From Agathobaculum sp. Marseille-P7918 (lineage in GTDB: Bacteria > Bacillota > Clostridia > Oscillospirales > Butyricicoccaceae): DNA of 64,000 nt. Below are positions 17,234-26,217 of this stretch, piece by piece (positions within the stretch are counted from its first letter, which is position 1; every line of letters starts with the position of its first letter). Made by a program: the position numbers and the translations under genes. Under the pieces are notes generated by a model, which saw nothing but the letters and a program-made list of their open reading frames with translations, was not told the origin of the DNA and made no database searches. The DNA is taken from assembly GCF_900625105.1 (NCBI RefSeq), contig NZ_UYYD01000001.1:558001-622000 (forward strand). The letters are read 5' to 3'.

Positions 17234-18313
17234 TCACGCGTCAATTCCCCAAACCTTTTTCAAGCGTTCTACCGTATATACCCATTTTTGATCTCTGGGG
17301 CGGCAAACAGAATTCTGGTTTCCGAAGAAGCCAATCTCCTTGACTGCCTGACTCTCCAAAACCGTTTTGATCCAATCCACTTGTACAACGTATTCCGCCT
17401 TCACAGGATCATCACTAGAGTGCAGATAGTCCCCTTGCGTTTCGAGCGACGAAAATCCGACCTGCTGCCCATCCACGGAAAACAGGACATCTTTTGCCTG
17501 TTGGACTTCCTTTCTAACGATACCCACACCGACATAGCCGGTATGCGGAATATTCACCCAGACTCGATCTCCAGGACTAAGCAGCTTCAATGTGTTGGTG
17601 TACCAAGTGCCGCCTCCTGCGGAAATGAACCCATACTTTTTGGCATCAACCCAAGAGCGTCCACCGCTTCCAAATGATACATAGTATTCCTGATTCCACT
17701 GTCGAATCGATTTGGGGTCCGGCCGCTGTTCTTCTACATTTTCCTCAAACCAAGCCCGACTGATCAGGCGCTTGGATCCACACGAAACCACTCTGAAAAA
17801 CACAATATTAATATCAACTTCATACTTATCCCGCAGATAACGAATGATCCGTTCGGTGCTGTCATCCATTTTTGCGGCAACAATGACCATTTTGACATTA
17901 TTATTGATGCTGTCTTCTTCTAAAGCCGTACCATATTTATTCTCGTAGGCTTTATTCAGTGTCACCTGACCACCAGAAAACTGCAGATATTGTTCCGCTA
18001 ATTCCTCCAATGTCAAGTCTGCCATGCAAGAAGCATAATCGATCGCCTGCGCCGTAACCTCCCTTGGTGTCAAATCCTTTTTCAATTCTACGACGACCAA
18101 GTCTCCATCGTGATCCATACAGAGCAGATCAATATATTTCCCCGCAACTGTGCGCACCTGCCGACCAATCAGCAACCAATCCGGATCCAAAATTTCTATA
18201 TGCTCTGCGAGCAAATCTTCCAACTCTTTTTCATTGATTAACTCTGCTGGCCGCAGCTCAACCCTATCATCCAAAGACCATATTGCTTGAGAAATTGCCA
18301 ATGTAACCACCAT
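17234..18313 (-). CDS. NucS/DUF91-like PD-(D/E)XK nuclease with C-terminal reader-like domain
   Basis: A 359-residue protein. The N-terminal half matches the NucS/DUF91 endonuclease group: LLAEHIEILDPDWLLIGRQV, then active-site residues D62, E76 and K78 in the PD-(D/E)XK arrangement (IDLL...VVVELKK), then AQAIDYASC. The C-terminal half (about 195-330) contains KYGFISAGGGTWYTNTLKLL and VWVNIPHTGYVGVG, which resemble PUA/EVE-like folds; that comparison is inference. It is the last cistron of the minus-strand defence-like run and starts 17 bases after the second helicase remnant. It probably cuts DNA; mismatched or modified DNA are possible targets. Confidence 0.82.
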   Translation of the reverse strand: MVVTLAISQAIWSLDDRVELRPAELINEKELEDLLAEHIEILDPDWLLIGRQVRTVAGKYIDLLCMDHDGDLVVVELKKDLTPREVTAQAIDYASCMADLTLEELAEQYLQFSGGQVTLNKAYENKYGTALEEDSINNNVKMVIVAAKMDDSTERIIRYLRDKYEVDINIVFFRVVSCGSKRLISRAWFEENVEEQRPDPKSIRQWNQEYYVSFGSGGRSWVDAKKYGFISAGGGTWYTNTLKLLSPGDRVWVNIPHTGYVGVGIVRKEVQQAKDVLFSVDGQQVGFSSLETQGDYLHSSDDPVKAEYVVQVDWIKTVLESQAVKEIGFFGNQNSVCRPRDQKWVYTVERLKKVWGIDA

Positions 18314-18330
18314 CCAATCATAATACTCAT

Positions 18331-18712
18331 CTATTTCAGACGCTGGGAATACCGCTCCAGCTTCTCATCGCAGATCCGCTCCATCTCCTGTTCTCCTCCA
18401 GCGCCGTCAGCGCCTGTTTTTGGGGCTCCTTTAGCCCCAGTTTGCAGCCGTCCAATGACTTGCCCCTATGAGTGGGAAAATAGTCCTTGAAACCAGCTTG
18501 AGGTTTTGGAATACCTCGTCGTCCATCTCAATGGCCACCTTCCGCTCACCGTTTTCAATTAGAAAATTGGCAAACCGGCTGTTCTAATAGATGTCAGAGA
18601 AAGGATACTGGAAGTAGAGATAGCCGGCCTTCTCGGCACCGAAGGTGTTGGAAAACAGTTTGATAAACAGATCCTCGACACTGCTGCCGGAGACAAAGCG
18701 ATAGGTTGGCAT
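18331..18712 (-). pseudogene. Remnant of a superfamily II helicase N-terminus
   Basis: Reading on the minus strand from an ATG at 18712 gives MPTYRFVSGSSVEDLFIKLF and YLYFQYPFSDIY, then an in-frame TAG, then NSRFANFLIENGERKVAIEM, then (after a deletion and frame change) HRGKSLDGCKLGLKEPQKQALTALEE, and a terminal coiled segment ending at TAG 18331. I recall this order from the N-terminal region of large DEAD/DEAH helicases just before the Walker A motif; no helicase motif remains. It begins 5 bases after the MazG-like gene's stop, so it was the next cistron of the operon. Confidence 0.65.
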
Positions 18713-18717
18713 AGAGA

Positions 18718-19380
18718 TCACCTGGGTTTTCTGCCAAAATATGTATCTGTGATCTTGCCAAGATCCGCCAATCTGGATTCAATTGCGCCCTTACTTCTGC
18801 CATGTTCTTTTGCTATCGCCGATATTTTCATCCCTGAATCAAATTCATCCAACAATTTTTCTTCCTCAATTTCAGTCCATGGTTTTCCTGCATTGCAAGG
18901 TAAACTTTTCTTTTTTGTAGGTGGAAGTGCATTCATTACCTCGTGAAATGCTCTTATCATTTCAGGTTGATTACATACATGGTTTCGCGGCAAAATTTCC
19001 CCTGTGAATGGATCAACGCCATCCGCCAAAGCAGATAATAACTCTTTTGCTCTCTCAATATCCATCCAGTAATCCTCCTTTACTTCCTTTAGCAAGATTT
19101 TTCTTTCAAATCCGCCCCGCTTAGCGGCCTTTTCTGCCCGAACCCGCTCCAATTCTTCCATCGTCCAACCCCGGGCTTTCACAACAGCCTGCATGACCTC
19201 CAAAAGGTCGGCCAATTCTTCCATGGATTTACTCTCCTGGTATTCTGCCAGCTCTTCGCTCATCTTTTGATCCAGGAGAACTATGCAGTCCTCATCAGCA
19301 AGTGTTTCATAGACACAGATTTTCCCATCTGCTTTGATAATTCCCGGAATTCGGTCACGAACCAATTTGTAATACTTCAT
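18718..19380 (-). CDS. MazG-like nucleotide pyrophosphohydrolase fused to a helix-turn-helix domain
   Basis: A 220-residue two-part protein. Residues 1-100 match all-alpha NTP pyrophosphohydrolases (KLVRDRIPGII start; metal-binding E43, E46, E55 and D58 in EELAEY and EELADLLEVMQ). Residues 105-150 form a linker with GVDPFTGEILP. Residues 165-215 look like a Myb/SANT or resolvase-type helix-turn-helix (PWTEIEEEKLLDEF...ISAIAKEHGRSKGAIESRL). The enzyme part would hydrolyse NTPs or dNTPs to monophosphates; the tail suggests DNA binding or a sensor. It starts 3 bases after the PLD-ATPase gene ends, so translation is probably coupled. Confidence 0.82.
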   Translation of the reverse strand: MKYYKLVRDRIPGIIKADGKICVYETLADEDCIVLLDQKMSEELAEYQESKSMEELADLLEVMQAVVKARGWTMEELERVRAEKAAKRGGFERKILLKEVKEDYWMDIERAKELLSALADGVDPFTGEILPRNHVCNQPEMIRAFHEVMNALPPTKKKSLPCNAGKPWTEIEEEKLLDEFDSGMKISAIAKEHGRSKGAIESRLADLGKITDTYFGRKPR

Positions 19381-19383
19381 GCC

Positions 19384-21381
19384 TTACCTCTTCTGAAAAC
19401 GATCCAACCAAGATTTTTTGAACGGGATGCCAAAAAACGCCCGTGCTTCCTCCAAATTCATTACAACCCACTCTCTGGATTTGTGCGCCTCCAGCGTCTC
19501 GGGAAGTTCTTTTAAAATACGGTCCGCTTCCCAAATGGCTCCTGCGTTATACCGAATCTCATTACTTCGCTCAGAAATTTCGAAGGATGCCCGGCTGGTG
19601 TTCCATGCACTGCGAATGGTTTTGATAGCATAACTACCGGTCACTTTTTCGCTGAAATAATCTTCCAGCGTCAGCAGGCGTATGTATGCCGGAAGAGGTG
19701 CATCCGAAAACGCCTGAAAAATTTCGGTCAGCACCTGCGAGGATGTTGCCAGAATATCCGGCGCACTTTCTGATTCGTCACTTTTCATCTCTTCCAGTAA
19801 ATCAGGCACCAGTTCCAGCATTCGCCGCAAATACTCCCGATACAAAGCGGTCCCTACCTCACGCTGCACTATACGCACCACACTGCTGCGCATAACTTCC
19901 GTGTTGGTCAGGCCAGCCTGTACCCGACAAATAACGGTGCGGCGAATCACCTCAGGTGCCACCGCTTTCACATCCTCATTTGCACTAATAACCACTGCAG
20001 GATAATGCAAAAGCCGGTCTGCTACACCGAAATCGTCATTTTTGATTGTTTCAATGGCATGTTGATTGAAACGAGCGTTGGTCAAATCATCAACAATGAT
20101 CGGTGCACCCTTTACCGTGCGTTTGAGCCCTTCAATACTGGAACGAGTGAAATCAGGCGCTGCAATCTTGGTCTTTTGCCCAATCATCATTTTCAAAAGT
20201 GTTTCTAAAAAACTGGTTTTACCCGCCTTACTCTGCCCATATACCAGACCAAATACCGGATAGGGCAATAAGTTCTGATTATAATGCACTGCCATATCAC
20301 GCATACACGCCATAAACGGAGAGCAAAAGAACCAATTGGCAAATTCATAGTACCGCCGCTGCATCCCGGTCACATCGCCATGGAATTTCTCATATCCATC
20401 CATATATTTCAGAAACAAAGCAACGTCTTTCTCAATTTCTGTTTTCGGAGAATATAAGTCCAAATTGGTTCCATTGAGCCGCACCAACATCTCATCCGGA
20501 AAGATTTCAAGCTGTGGATATTCGCTTTGTAGTTCTTTCTCCTGTTTCTGTGTAGCCACTACCTGACGGCGGATGGATTTTATTTTTTCCGGCGAAAGCA
20601 TCAGTTTTCCTTTCTTGTCCGGTTTTGGCACAGAGGGTGCAAATTTCCCTGCCAAATTCTTTACATCCAAAGCAAACCGAACTTCAGCTTTTGCTTCTTC
20701 CGTTGGCTGCAAAACAAGTGCCTTTTTCACTTTGACGGTCCGTGCAATCGGCAATTCTTCCAAATGTTCCCCGTCGTTGGCGCACAGCAGTGTTTCCTTT
20801 GCAATCTGATCCGTACAATCTTCCCGCAGCCGGCAATAACAATCCCTGTACCAGTCATAAGCGGCGTCGCCGTCCACATAGCAGATATTCTCCCGCTGGT
20901 ATCCGCTGAAAGCAGCGCGGGACATATTTGCCGAACCCATAATTACCCGCTTGCGCCCGTCTTTATCCGACAGAAGATAAATCTTCTCGTGGGATAACGC
21001 GTTGCGCGCTACATAAAAATGCAGTGTACCATTTTCGATGCGAGAAACCAAATCCAATTTCCGCTTGCTGGCAGTATCTCGTATCCGCTCCACCATCTTG
21101 CACTGGTAAGCCATCACCTCTTGCAAAGAATAGGAAATCACCTCGTCACAGCCAAACAAAATTTCCACCTGTTCAAAGAGATCGATCAGCTGATAAGCAA
21201 AATCAATGCCGGAAGAATATGTAATCGCATGCAAAGTATCAAACCCGGAAAACAGCGCCTGCCACGAAAGCGTTTCTGCCCCAACATATTCCATCTTGAC
21301 AACATCAAGAGATGTCAACGCTGGAATATCAATCTGTTCCTGCACTTGTTCCGGAATATCAAATAGCGACAAATTTTCCAC
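19384..21381 (-). CDS. PLD-type nuclease fused to a P-loop ATPase
   Basis: A 665-residue protein of uncommon build. Residues about 40-200 form one phospholipase-D-type domain with H131-x-K133 and the GSANMS segment at 149-154, the half-site used by dimeric PLD nucleases. Residues about 320-560 hold a P-loop ATPase: Walker A GQSKAGKTS (382-390), Walker B PIIVDD (427-432), an asparagine after a hydrophobic strand (VVISAN, 463-468) like sensor 1, and arginines 480-481. A basic linker joins them; the tail (560-665) is helical. An ATP-driven nuclease effector is the natural reading. It lies between the Nudix and MazG-like genes with gaps of 21 and 3 bases. No named system is assigned. Confidence 0.8.
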   Translation of the reverse strand: MENLSLFDIPEQVQEQIDIPALTSLDVVKMEYVGAETLSWQALFSGFDTLHAITYSSGIDFAYQLIDLFEQVEILFGCDEVISYSLQEVMAYQCKMVERIRDTASKRKLDLVSRIENGTLHFYVARNALSHEKIYLLSDKDGRKRVIMGSANMSRAAFSGYQRENICYVDGDAAYDWYRDCYCRLREDCTDQIAKETLLCANDGEHLEELPIARTVKVKKALVLQPTEEAKAEVRFALDVKNLAGKFAPSVPKPDKKGKLMLSPEKIKSIRRQVVATQKQEKELQSEYPQLEIFPDEMLVRLNGTNLDLYSPKTEIEKDVALFLKYMDGYEKFHGDVTGMQRRYYEFANWFFCSPFMACMRDMAVHYNQNLLPYPVFGLVYGQSKAGKTSFLETLLKMMIGQKTKIAAPDFTRSSIEGLKRTVKGAPIIVDDLTNARFNQHAIETIKNDDFGVADRLLHYPAVVISANEDVKAVAPEVIRRTVICRVQAGLTNTEVMRSSVVRIVQREVGTALYREYLRRMLELVPDLLEEMKSDESESAPDILATSSQVLTEIFQAFSDAPLPAYIRLLTLEDYFSEKVTGSYAIKTIRSAWNTSRASFEISERSNEIRYNAGAIWEADRILKELPETLEAHKSREWVVMNLEEARAFFGIPFKKSWLDRFQKR

Positions 21382-21402
21382 CGTTATCCCCCTATCTGAT
21401 TG

Positions 21403-21792
21403 TCAATGAAGTCTGCTCTTTTTCAGCCGCTCTAATATCTCCACATCCGCCGGACAAAACGAATACTGATCAATCTCGTCTACCGTAATCCAGCGAATGT
21501 CATTGTGCTCCAGCTTTTGGGGAACACCTTCCCGGATAGTTGCATGAAACAGCGTTAGATGCACCGTTAAATCTGAGTATTCATGCATTACATCCATGAA
21601 TATTTGGCCTACATCCACCGTGACGGCCAGCTCTTCCTGACATTCCCGAATGAGTGCCTGTTCCTTTGTTTCTCCGGGTTCCACCTTGCCACCGACAAAC
21701 TCCCACAGCAGTCCTCTGGCCTTATGGGCTGGACGCTGACAAATCATAAACTTGTCCTGATTCCAGATCAGGGCTGCAACTACCTCTGTCAT
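21403..21792 (-). CDS. Nudix hydrolase (MutT-like)
   Basis: A 129-residue enzyme with a full Nudix box (GGKVEPGETKEQALIRECQEEL, about 34-55) including the REx2EE metal site, and MutT-like segments ALIWNQDKFMICQRP and WEFVGGK. Expected activity is (deoxy)nucleoside triphosphate pyrophosphohydrolysis. Its ATG directly follows the TAA of the helicase pseudogene with no gap, so it was translationally coupled to it. In this setting it may act with the nucleases rather than in general sanitation; that is inference. Confidence 0.9.
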   Translation of the reverse strand: MTEVVAALIWNQDKFMICQRPAHKARGLLWEFVGGKVEPGETKEQALIRECQEELAVTVDVGQIFMDVMHEYSDLTVHLTLFHATIREGVPQKLEHNDIRWITVDEIDQYSFCPADVEILERLKKSRLH

Positions 21793-24753
21793 TTATCCCA
21801 CCACCAATTTATTTGTCTTCCTCAAAAACTTCGCTGGGATCAGACGATCCAACTTCCAGATAATATTCATCGGTTTGCTGCCCTCATGCTTCATATAGTT
21901 GGCAGTACCTAAGAAGGTATAGGCTGCTGCGCCTCCGGTAATCTGATCAGTCTTGAACTCCCGGACGAACAGCAGCACTCTGCTCCCGATGGTGAATGTA
22001 CCGTTGTCCGGTTGGCGAATCCGCCGCTGTGGTGCTCTGGCTTTGCCAGTGAAACAGGCTCTCATTGATGGAGTGGTCGTTATACATGGTGGTAGGCGAG
22101 TAGTCCTTATCGGCCTTATTCAGCGTCACAAAGAACACATCCAGTTGCTTCTCTCGCAGCCACTTGACGCCCTCGCGCACCGTGGCCGGTTTCAGAAAGT
22201 CCAGCGCTACCAGCAGTTAATCACGGGTATAGGTACAATGGAGGTCCAGTGGGCAGTCAAAGCCCAGGTCCACCGGCTCGTCTATGAAGTCGATCTGCTC
22301 ATACCGATAGCGAAACAGCTCCAAAAGTTCACCCAGCAGCACGGGACTGTCCGAGAGAGCATATAACTTATCCTGCACTTCATCGGATGCCCAGCTCTCT
22401 GCCGTCTTGCCCCAAACCGTCACATAGAACATCTGGAGCATCCGCTGTTCCACTTGATGCAGTGCTGCGAAGTTCACATCATCCAAACGAGACAGCAGAT
22501 TGAGCAAAAAGCGTATCCAGTGACGGGAATCTACAACGGCAAATCGTCCGAGTGCTTTCGTAAGTACCTCCTCCAGCGGCTCGCAAAAGTCCGCAATCAC
22601 ATCCGCCCGGGCACAAATGCGGGAGAAGGAAGAAAACTTGTAAATTGCCCTGGGGTCCAGGTGATAATAGTCTAGGAAATTTGCCAGTGTCAGCTCCAGT
22701 CCGCTGTCCTCGGTAAAGCTGGCCACGCGAGACACCAGTCCAGCGGTATTGCCATAGAAGGCGCGAACGTTATCCAAAATGTACTTGGCAGCTTTCTTTT
22801 CCAGCTGTATGTAGCAGCCCTTTGGTGCAGAGACAAATCCGTCCTTGATTTCCCTGGTCACGCTGCGAGTGGTGTTAGACAGCAGAGCTGCAAACTTATC
22901 CTCAAAGTTATACCTCTTGTTGCTCTGACCGATAAAATCCAGCACGGTCAGGCATTCTTTATCCTCCGCAAGGCGCAGACCACGGCCCAGCTACTGAAGG
23001 AAAATCGTCAAGGACTCCGCGGGCCGCAGGAACAGTACCGTATTGACCTCTGGGATGTCCACGCCCTCGTTATAGATGTCCACCACGAAGATGAAGCGCA
23101 CCTCACCACTGACCAGCCGTCCTTTGGCGGTTTTTCTCTCCTCATCGGTGGATTTTCCCGTCAGGAAGATGGACGAAATCCCGTGGTCGTTAAAATAGCG
23201 GCACATAAACTTTGCATGCTCAATGGACACGCAGAAGCCCAGCCCCTTGACCTCATCAGTATCAGTCACATACTTCAAAACCGAGGACACCACCAAATCG
23301 GCGCAGCGATCAGCGACCGCTCCCTGAACAAATATAGATTTTCAAGCTCTTTTGTGTCATACCCTCCCCGGCTCCACTTGAGCGTATTGAGGTCTACGGT
23401 ATCCGTGACGCCGAAATATTGGAACGGACACAAAAGCTTACGATCGATGGCCTCCGGCAGACGAATTTCCGCAGCGATGCGGTTGTTGAAATAAGTCAGA
23501 ACGCTCTTACCGTCCATGCCCTCCGGCCGGTAGCTGCCTACAAACAGCTCTCCGAAGTTGGCATCCTTTAAAACTGCCCGAAAAGTGTACAGACTCTGTT
23601 GCAGAATTTCTTGCCGATGCGCTACAAAGAGCAGCCAACAGAGTTTCCCAGCGTGTTGCTTGCAAAAACGCTTATAGTCCAGAGCAGAGATCACCGTTTT
23701 CCCGGTGCCGGCGGCGGCCACTACCAGGTTGCGGGTATAGCCTTGGACGGTGTGCTCCGCCTCCAGCTTGTCCAGAATCTCCTGCTGATAGGAGTAGGGC
23801 TCAATATCTATGGTATAAATTTCGGCGTTGTTGGCGTCGAAGTATTTTTCCGCCTTCAACGCGCGGGCTAGCCGCTCCCTCTGATCCTCGGATTAGTACT
23901 CAAACTCTCTGGAATTCCAGTAGCTCTCGAAAGTGGCGGCTATCTTGTCGATGGTCTCAGGCAAATCCCGGCGAGTGACTTTCACATTCCATTCCAGACC
24001 GCTGGAGATGGCGGCGTTGGATAGGTTAGAAGAGCCCACATAGGCGATAGTGAAACCGGTATCTCGGTAAAAGACATAGGTCTTGGCGTGGAGGCGAGTA
24101 CGGTTGGTGTCATAGCTGACCTTGATTTTGGTGTTAGGCAGCTTGCGCAGTTCCTCAATAGCCTTTACATCGGTGGCTCCCATATAGGAGGTGGTGATGA
24201 TCCGCAGCTCTCCGCCGTTCTGGGTAAACTCCCGCAGCTCATCTATTAGGAGCCGCAGGCCGCTCCACTTGATAAAGGATACCAACATATCGATGCTGTC
24301 GGCGGAGACGATCTCCTTTTTGAGCTCGGTATACATCTGAGGCTCATGGACGGCCCCGGTGAACAGGCTGCTCTGGGCAATGGAGGTCTCTGGACGGCTC
24401 AGGTCAGCAGCCGTTTTGCCCACCGCCAGCCGTGGGTCTTGCTCCCGTAAAAGCGCAAGAAGCTGCTCTGCCCGCTGGTCAATGCTCAGCGCGGCAAAGT
24501 CAGCCTCTTTGGTTATGTTCTGAATGAGGGCAACGATCTGGTTTGCAAGGCTAACCTGCGCAGAGATATCCCCACCGTTGTCCAGCACATTCTCCAGGCC
24601 CTTTTGCACCACATTCGCCAGATACTGTGCCAACACCTTGGAGGCCTCCGCCTTATCAATGGGCGCAACCGATTTGCGGGCCTCTGGGATTTCCGAAAGC
24701 TCGCAATTCAGGGCAGTATTGATGACTTGCTCGTATAGGCCGGGAAATAACAT
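21793..24753 (-). pseudogene. PLD-SF2 helicase-DUF3427 protein, decayed
   Basis: About 987 codons that once encoded one large protein. Section 1 (24753-23893): PLD-like nuclease with RLHAKTYVF and VGSSNLSNAAI. After an in-frame TAA: SF2 helicase with Walker A-type AAAGTGKT, but GSYRPE runs straight into MDGKSVLTYF, so the segment with the DEAH box is deleted. A frameshift follows near 23290, then the motif V region EGVDIPE, an in-frame TAG at 22991-22993 in FLQ-stop-LGRGLRL (CAG expected), a DUF3427-like part, a TAA near 22217, and a frameshift near 21985. Three stops, two shifts and the loss of motif II make function impossible. Confidence 0.88.
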
Positions 24754-25142
24754 GTATTTTTCACGCTTCTAATGTTTTATTCGTAGATATATACCATATT
24801 TAGTATAGCTGGAATTCCACAATCCGACAAGGACTTATTGGAAAATATCAACAAAGCGATCCTAACTTGTTAATATTTTTACTGTAGATTTGTACCGAAT
24901 AAGCAACCATCAAAAGCATAGCAATGAATTATAAACAAATTACACATGCGACAAATGTCAACTATGCAAGCGGCATCCGTCGCGTTATAATCATAATAAA
25001 CTCAGGTTTTCGTATTTTTTTGTCATCGTATCACCGCCCAGGGGGCAGTCTGCCTTCTGAGCCGTTAAAAATGAAGTTGCTACCAAGAATTGACGCGATA
25101 CCGCAGGTATACGCGCAAAATTCACAGAAAATCAAGAGCTCC
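24754..25142. other. AT-rich intergenic stretch upstream of the defence-like operon
   Basis: No gene is supported on either strand. This is where the promoter of the minus-strand operon starting at 24753 must lie, but no consensus pair stands out. Composition is clearly more AT-rich than the flanking core genes. Confidence 0.5.
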
Positions 25143-25183
25143 AAGGACATAGAACTGCTATGCAGTGCTATGTCCTTTTTTGT
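25143..25183 (+). terminator. Intrinsic terminator
   Basis: A 10-bp perfect stem (AAGGACATAG and complement, 25143-25152 and 25168-25177) is followed by a T run. It stands alone before the uncertain reading frame at 25205, so it could also be an attenuator. Confidence 0.7.
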
Positions 25184-25204
25184 ACCCAGGAAAGGAAAAC
25201 ACGT

Positions 25205-25678
25205 ATGAAAAAGACAAAATTTACAGACCAACGGGAACCGCTTCCGCGCCACAGACGGGTATCGCGCACGCCAGCACGATGCACGTCGGGAAGCCAAAAA
25301 AGCGCCACCTTTGCCCATTCGCATAAGGCGGCCACAAGTGACCACTCACCGGCGCTGCCCATTCGCAGCGTTTTGGTTGAGGACAAACAGATGGAAATTC
25401 TCCGGGCGATCCGCACCGTCGGTGTGGCCGCCAAGAGAGGCTGGCGTACCCTCGCCCGTATCCGGCAGGACGGTTTCTCCCCCGCGCACATCGGCTGCGC
25501 TGCCGGCAGCCAACCAAGAGCGCACACGCTTCGCGTGACCGGCATTTGTCCGGCGCTGCGCTCGCCGCGCACCCATGGTGCAGCCGTTTTAGCGGCGCAC
25601 GCGGCAACCAACGCTAACCAAAAATTCAACAGAGACAGAGCGGACAGCTCGCCGTTCCCCTTCCCCATACCGGCATGA
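25205..25678 (+). CDS. Uncertain reading frame, Ala/Arg/His-rich
   Basis: An ATG at 25205 follows AGGAAAGGA at plausible spacing and opens 157 codons. The product begins MKKTKFTDQREPLP and then becomes rich in Ala, Arg, Ser and His with no recognisable domain. Several overlapping frames are also open here because of the local GC content, so coding is doubtful. It may be eroded mobile-element DNA: a terminator lies before it and an excisionase-type fragment after it. Confidence 0.25.
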   Translation: MKKTKFTDQREPLPRHRRVSRTPARCTSGSQKSATFAHSHKAATSDHSPALPIRSVLVEDKQMEILRAIRTVGVAAKRGWRTLARIRQDGFSPAHIGCAAGSQPRAHTLRVTGICPALRSPRTHGAAVLAAHAATNANQKFNRDRADSSPFPFPIPA

Positions 25679-25737
25679 AAACACACATTGGTGATAGAAA
25701 CAGCGTGGTAACGCACACCTAAAATGTGCATTCTTCT

Positions 25738-25872
25738 GTGCGGTACGGGGAAATCGGGCGGAAATCCGTCCTTTTGCAGACGGGTGAGCTGCCCAGCCGC
25801 CGCATCGGCAAGCGAGGACAAATTCGCGTGCTGAAATATGATCTAATTCGGTATATGGAAGGCGAACTATAA
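25738..25872 (+). pseudogene. Remnant of an excisionase-type helix-turn-helix protein
   Basis: Forty-four codons ending at TAA encode LLQTGELPSRRIGKRG then IRVLKYDLIRYMEGEL, the recognition helix and wing of MerR-like HTH_17 excisionase domains. The N-terminal helix is missing or garbled (IGRKSVLLQ appears two residues short), and only a GTG with no ribosome site could start it. Such proteins accompany tyrosine integrases, so this is likely a relic of a mobile element. No integrase is left beside it. Confidence 0.65.
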
Positions 25873-25884
25873 TCCCATAAAACA

Positions 25885-25918
25885 GCAAAGCGATACGGAG
25901 TGTCCCGTACCGCTTTGC
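25885..25918. terminator. Bidirectional terminator
   Basis: A 14-bp stem with one mismatch (GCAAAGCGATACGG pairing with 25905-25918) and a short loop lies between the excisionase remnant and the converging XRE gene. Confidence 0.65.
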
Positions 25919-25920
25919 AA

Positions 25921-26127
25921 TCACATTGGATCTCGACGGTCACTAATTCCCAGAATGTAATCCGTCGTAGTTTTATAAAACCCGGCCAGTTTGATCAAAA
26001 CCTGTGTCGGAATATCGTTTTCTCCGGTCTCATATTTGGAATATCCGGTTTGTGACATTCCTAAAAATTTAGCAACCTGTGTCTGATTCAGGTCGGCATC
26101 CTCCCGCAAGTCTCGCAATCTGTTCAT
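25921..26127 (-). CDS. XRE-family repressor, small
   Basis: A 68-residue single-domain helix-turn-helix protein (LNQTQVAKFLGMSQTGYSKYE, residues 14-34) with a C-terminal helix containing TTDYILGISD, typical of phage-like Cro/C1 repressors in Bacillota. The ATG at 26127 follows GAGGTG at correct spacing. It is divergent from a 55-residue gene, and the gap holds two identical-type operators, so autoregulation is likely. Confidence 0.9.
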   Translation of the reverse strand: MNRLRDLREDADLNQTQVAKFLGMSQTGYSKYETGENDIPTQVLIKLAGFYKTTTDYILGISDRRDPM

Positions 26128-26155
26128 GGTGTTCACCTCAAGGTGAGTATGCCAT

Positions 26156-26195
26156 AACCTAAAACAGGTTATTTACTTTTAACCTATTTCAGGTT
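26156..26195. promoter_or_regulatory. Tandem operators for the XRE repressor
   Basis: Two 15-bp dyads, AACCT-N5-AGGTT, lie at 26156-26170 and 26181-26195, with centres 25 bp apart. A weaker CACCT-N2-AGGTG copy at 26134-26145 covers the repressor's own ribosome site. Confidence 0.75.
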
Positions 26196-26217
26196 AATAT
26201 AAGTTTGAGGTGATTTT

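Noticed and set aside
21793-22945. Separate small genes within the decayed helicase.
   Set aside because: The frames continue one another in the order of a single DUF3427-type protein and are separated only by stops or single-base shifts.
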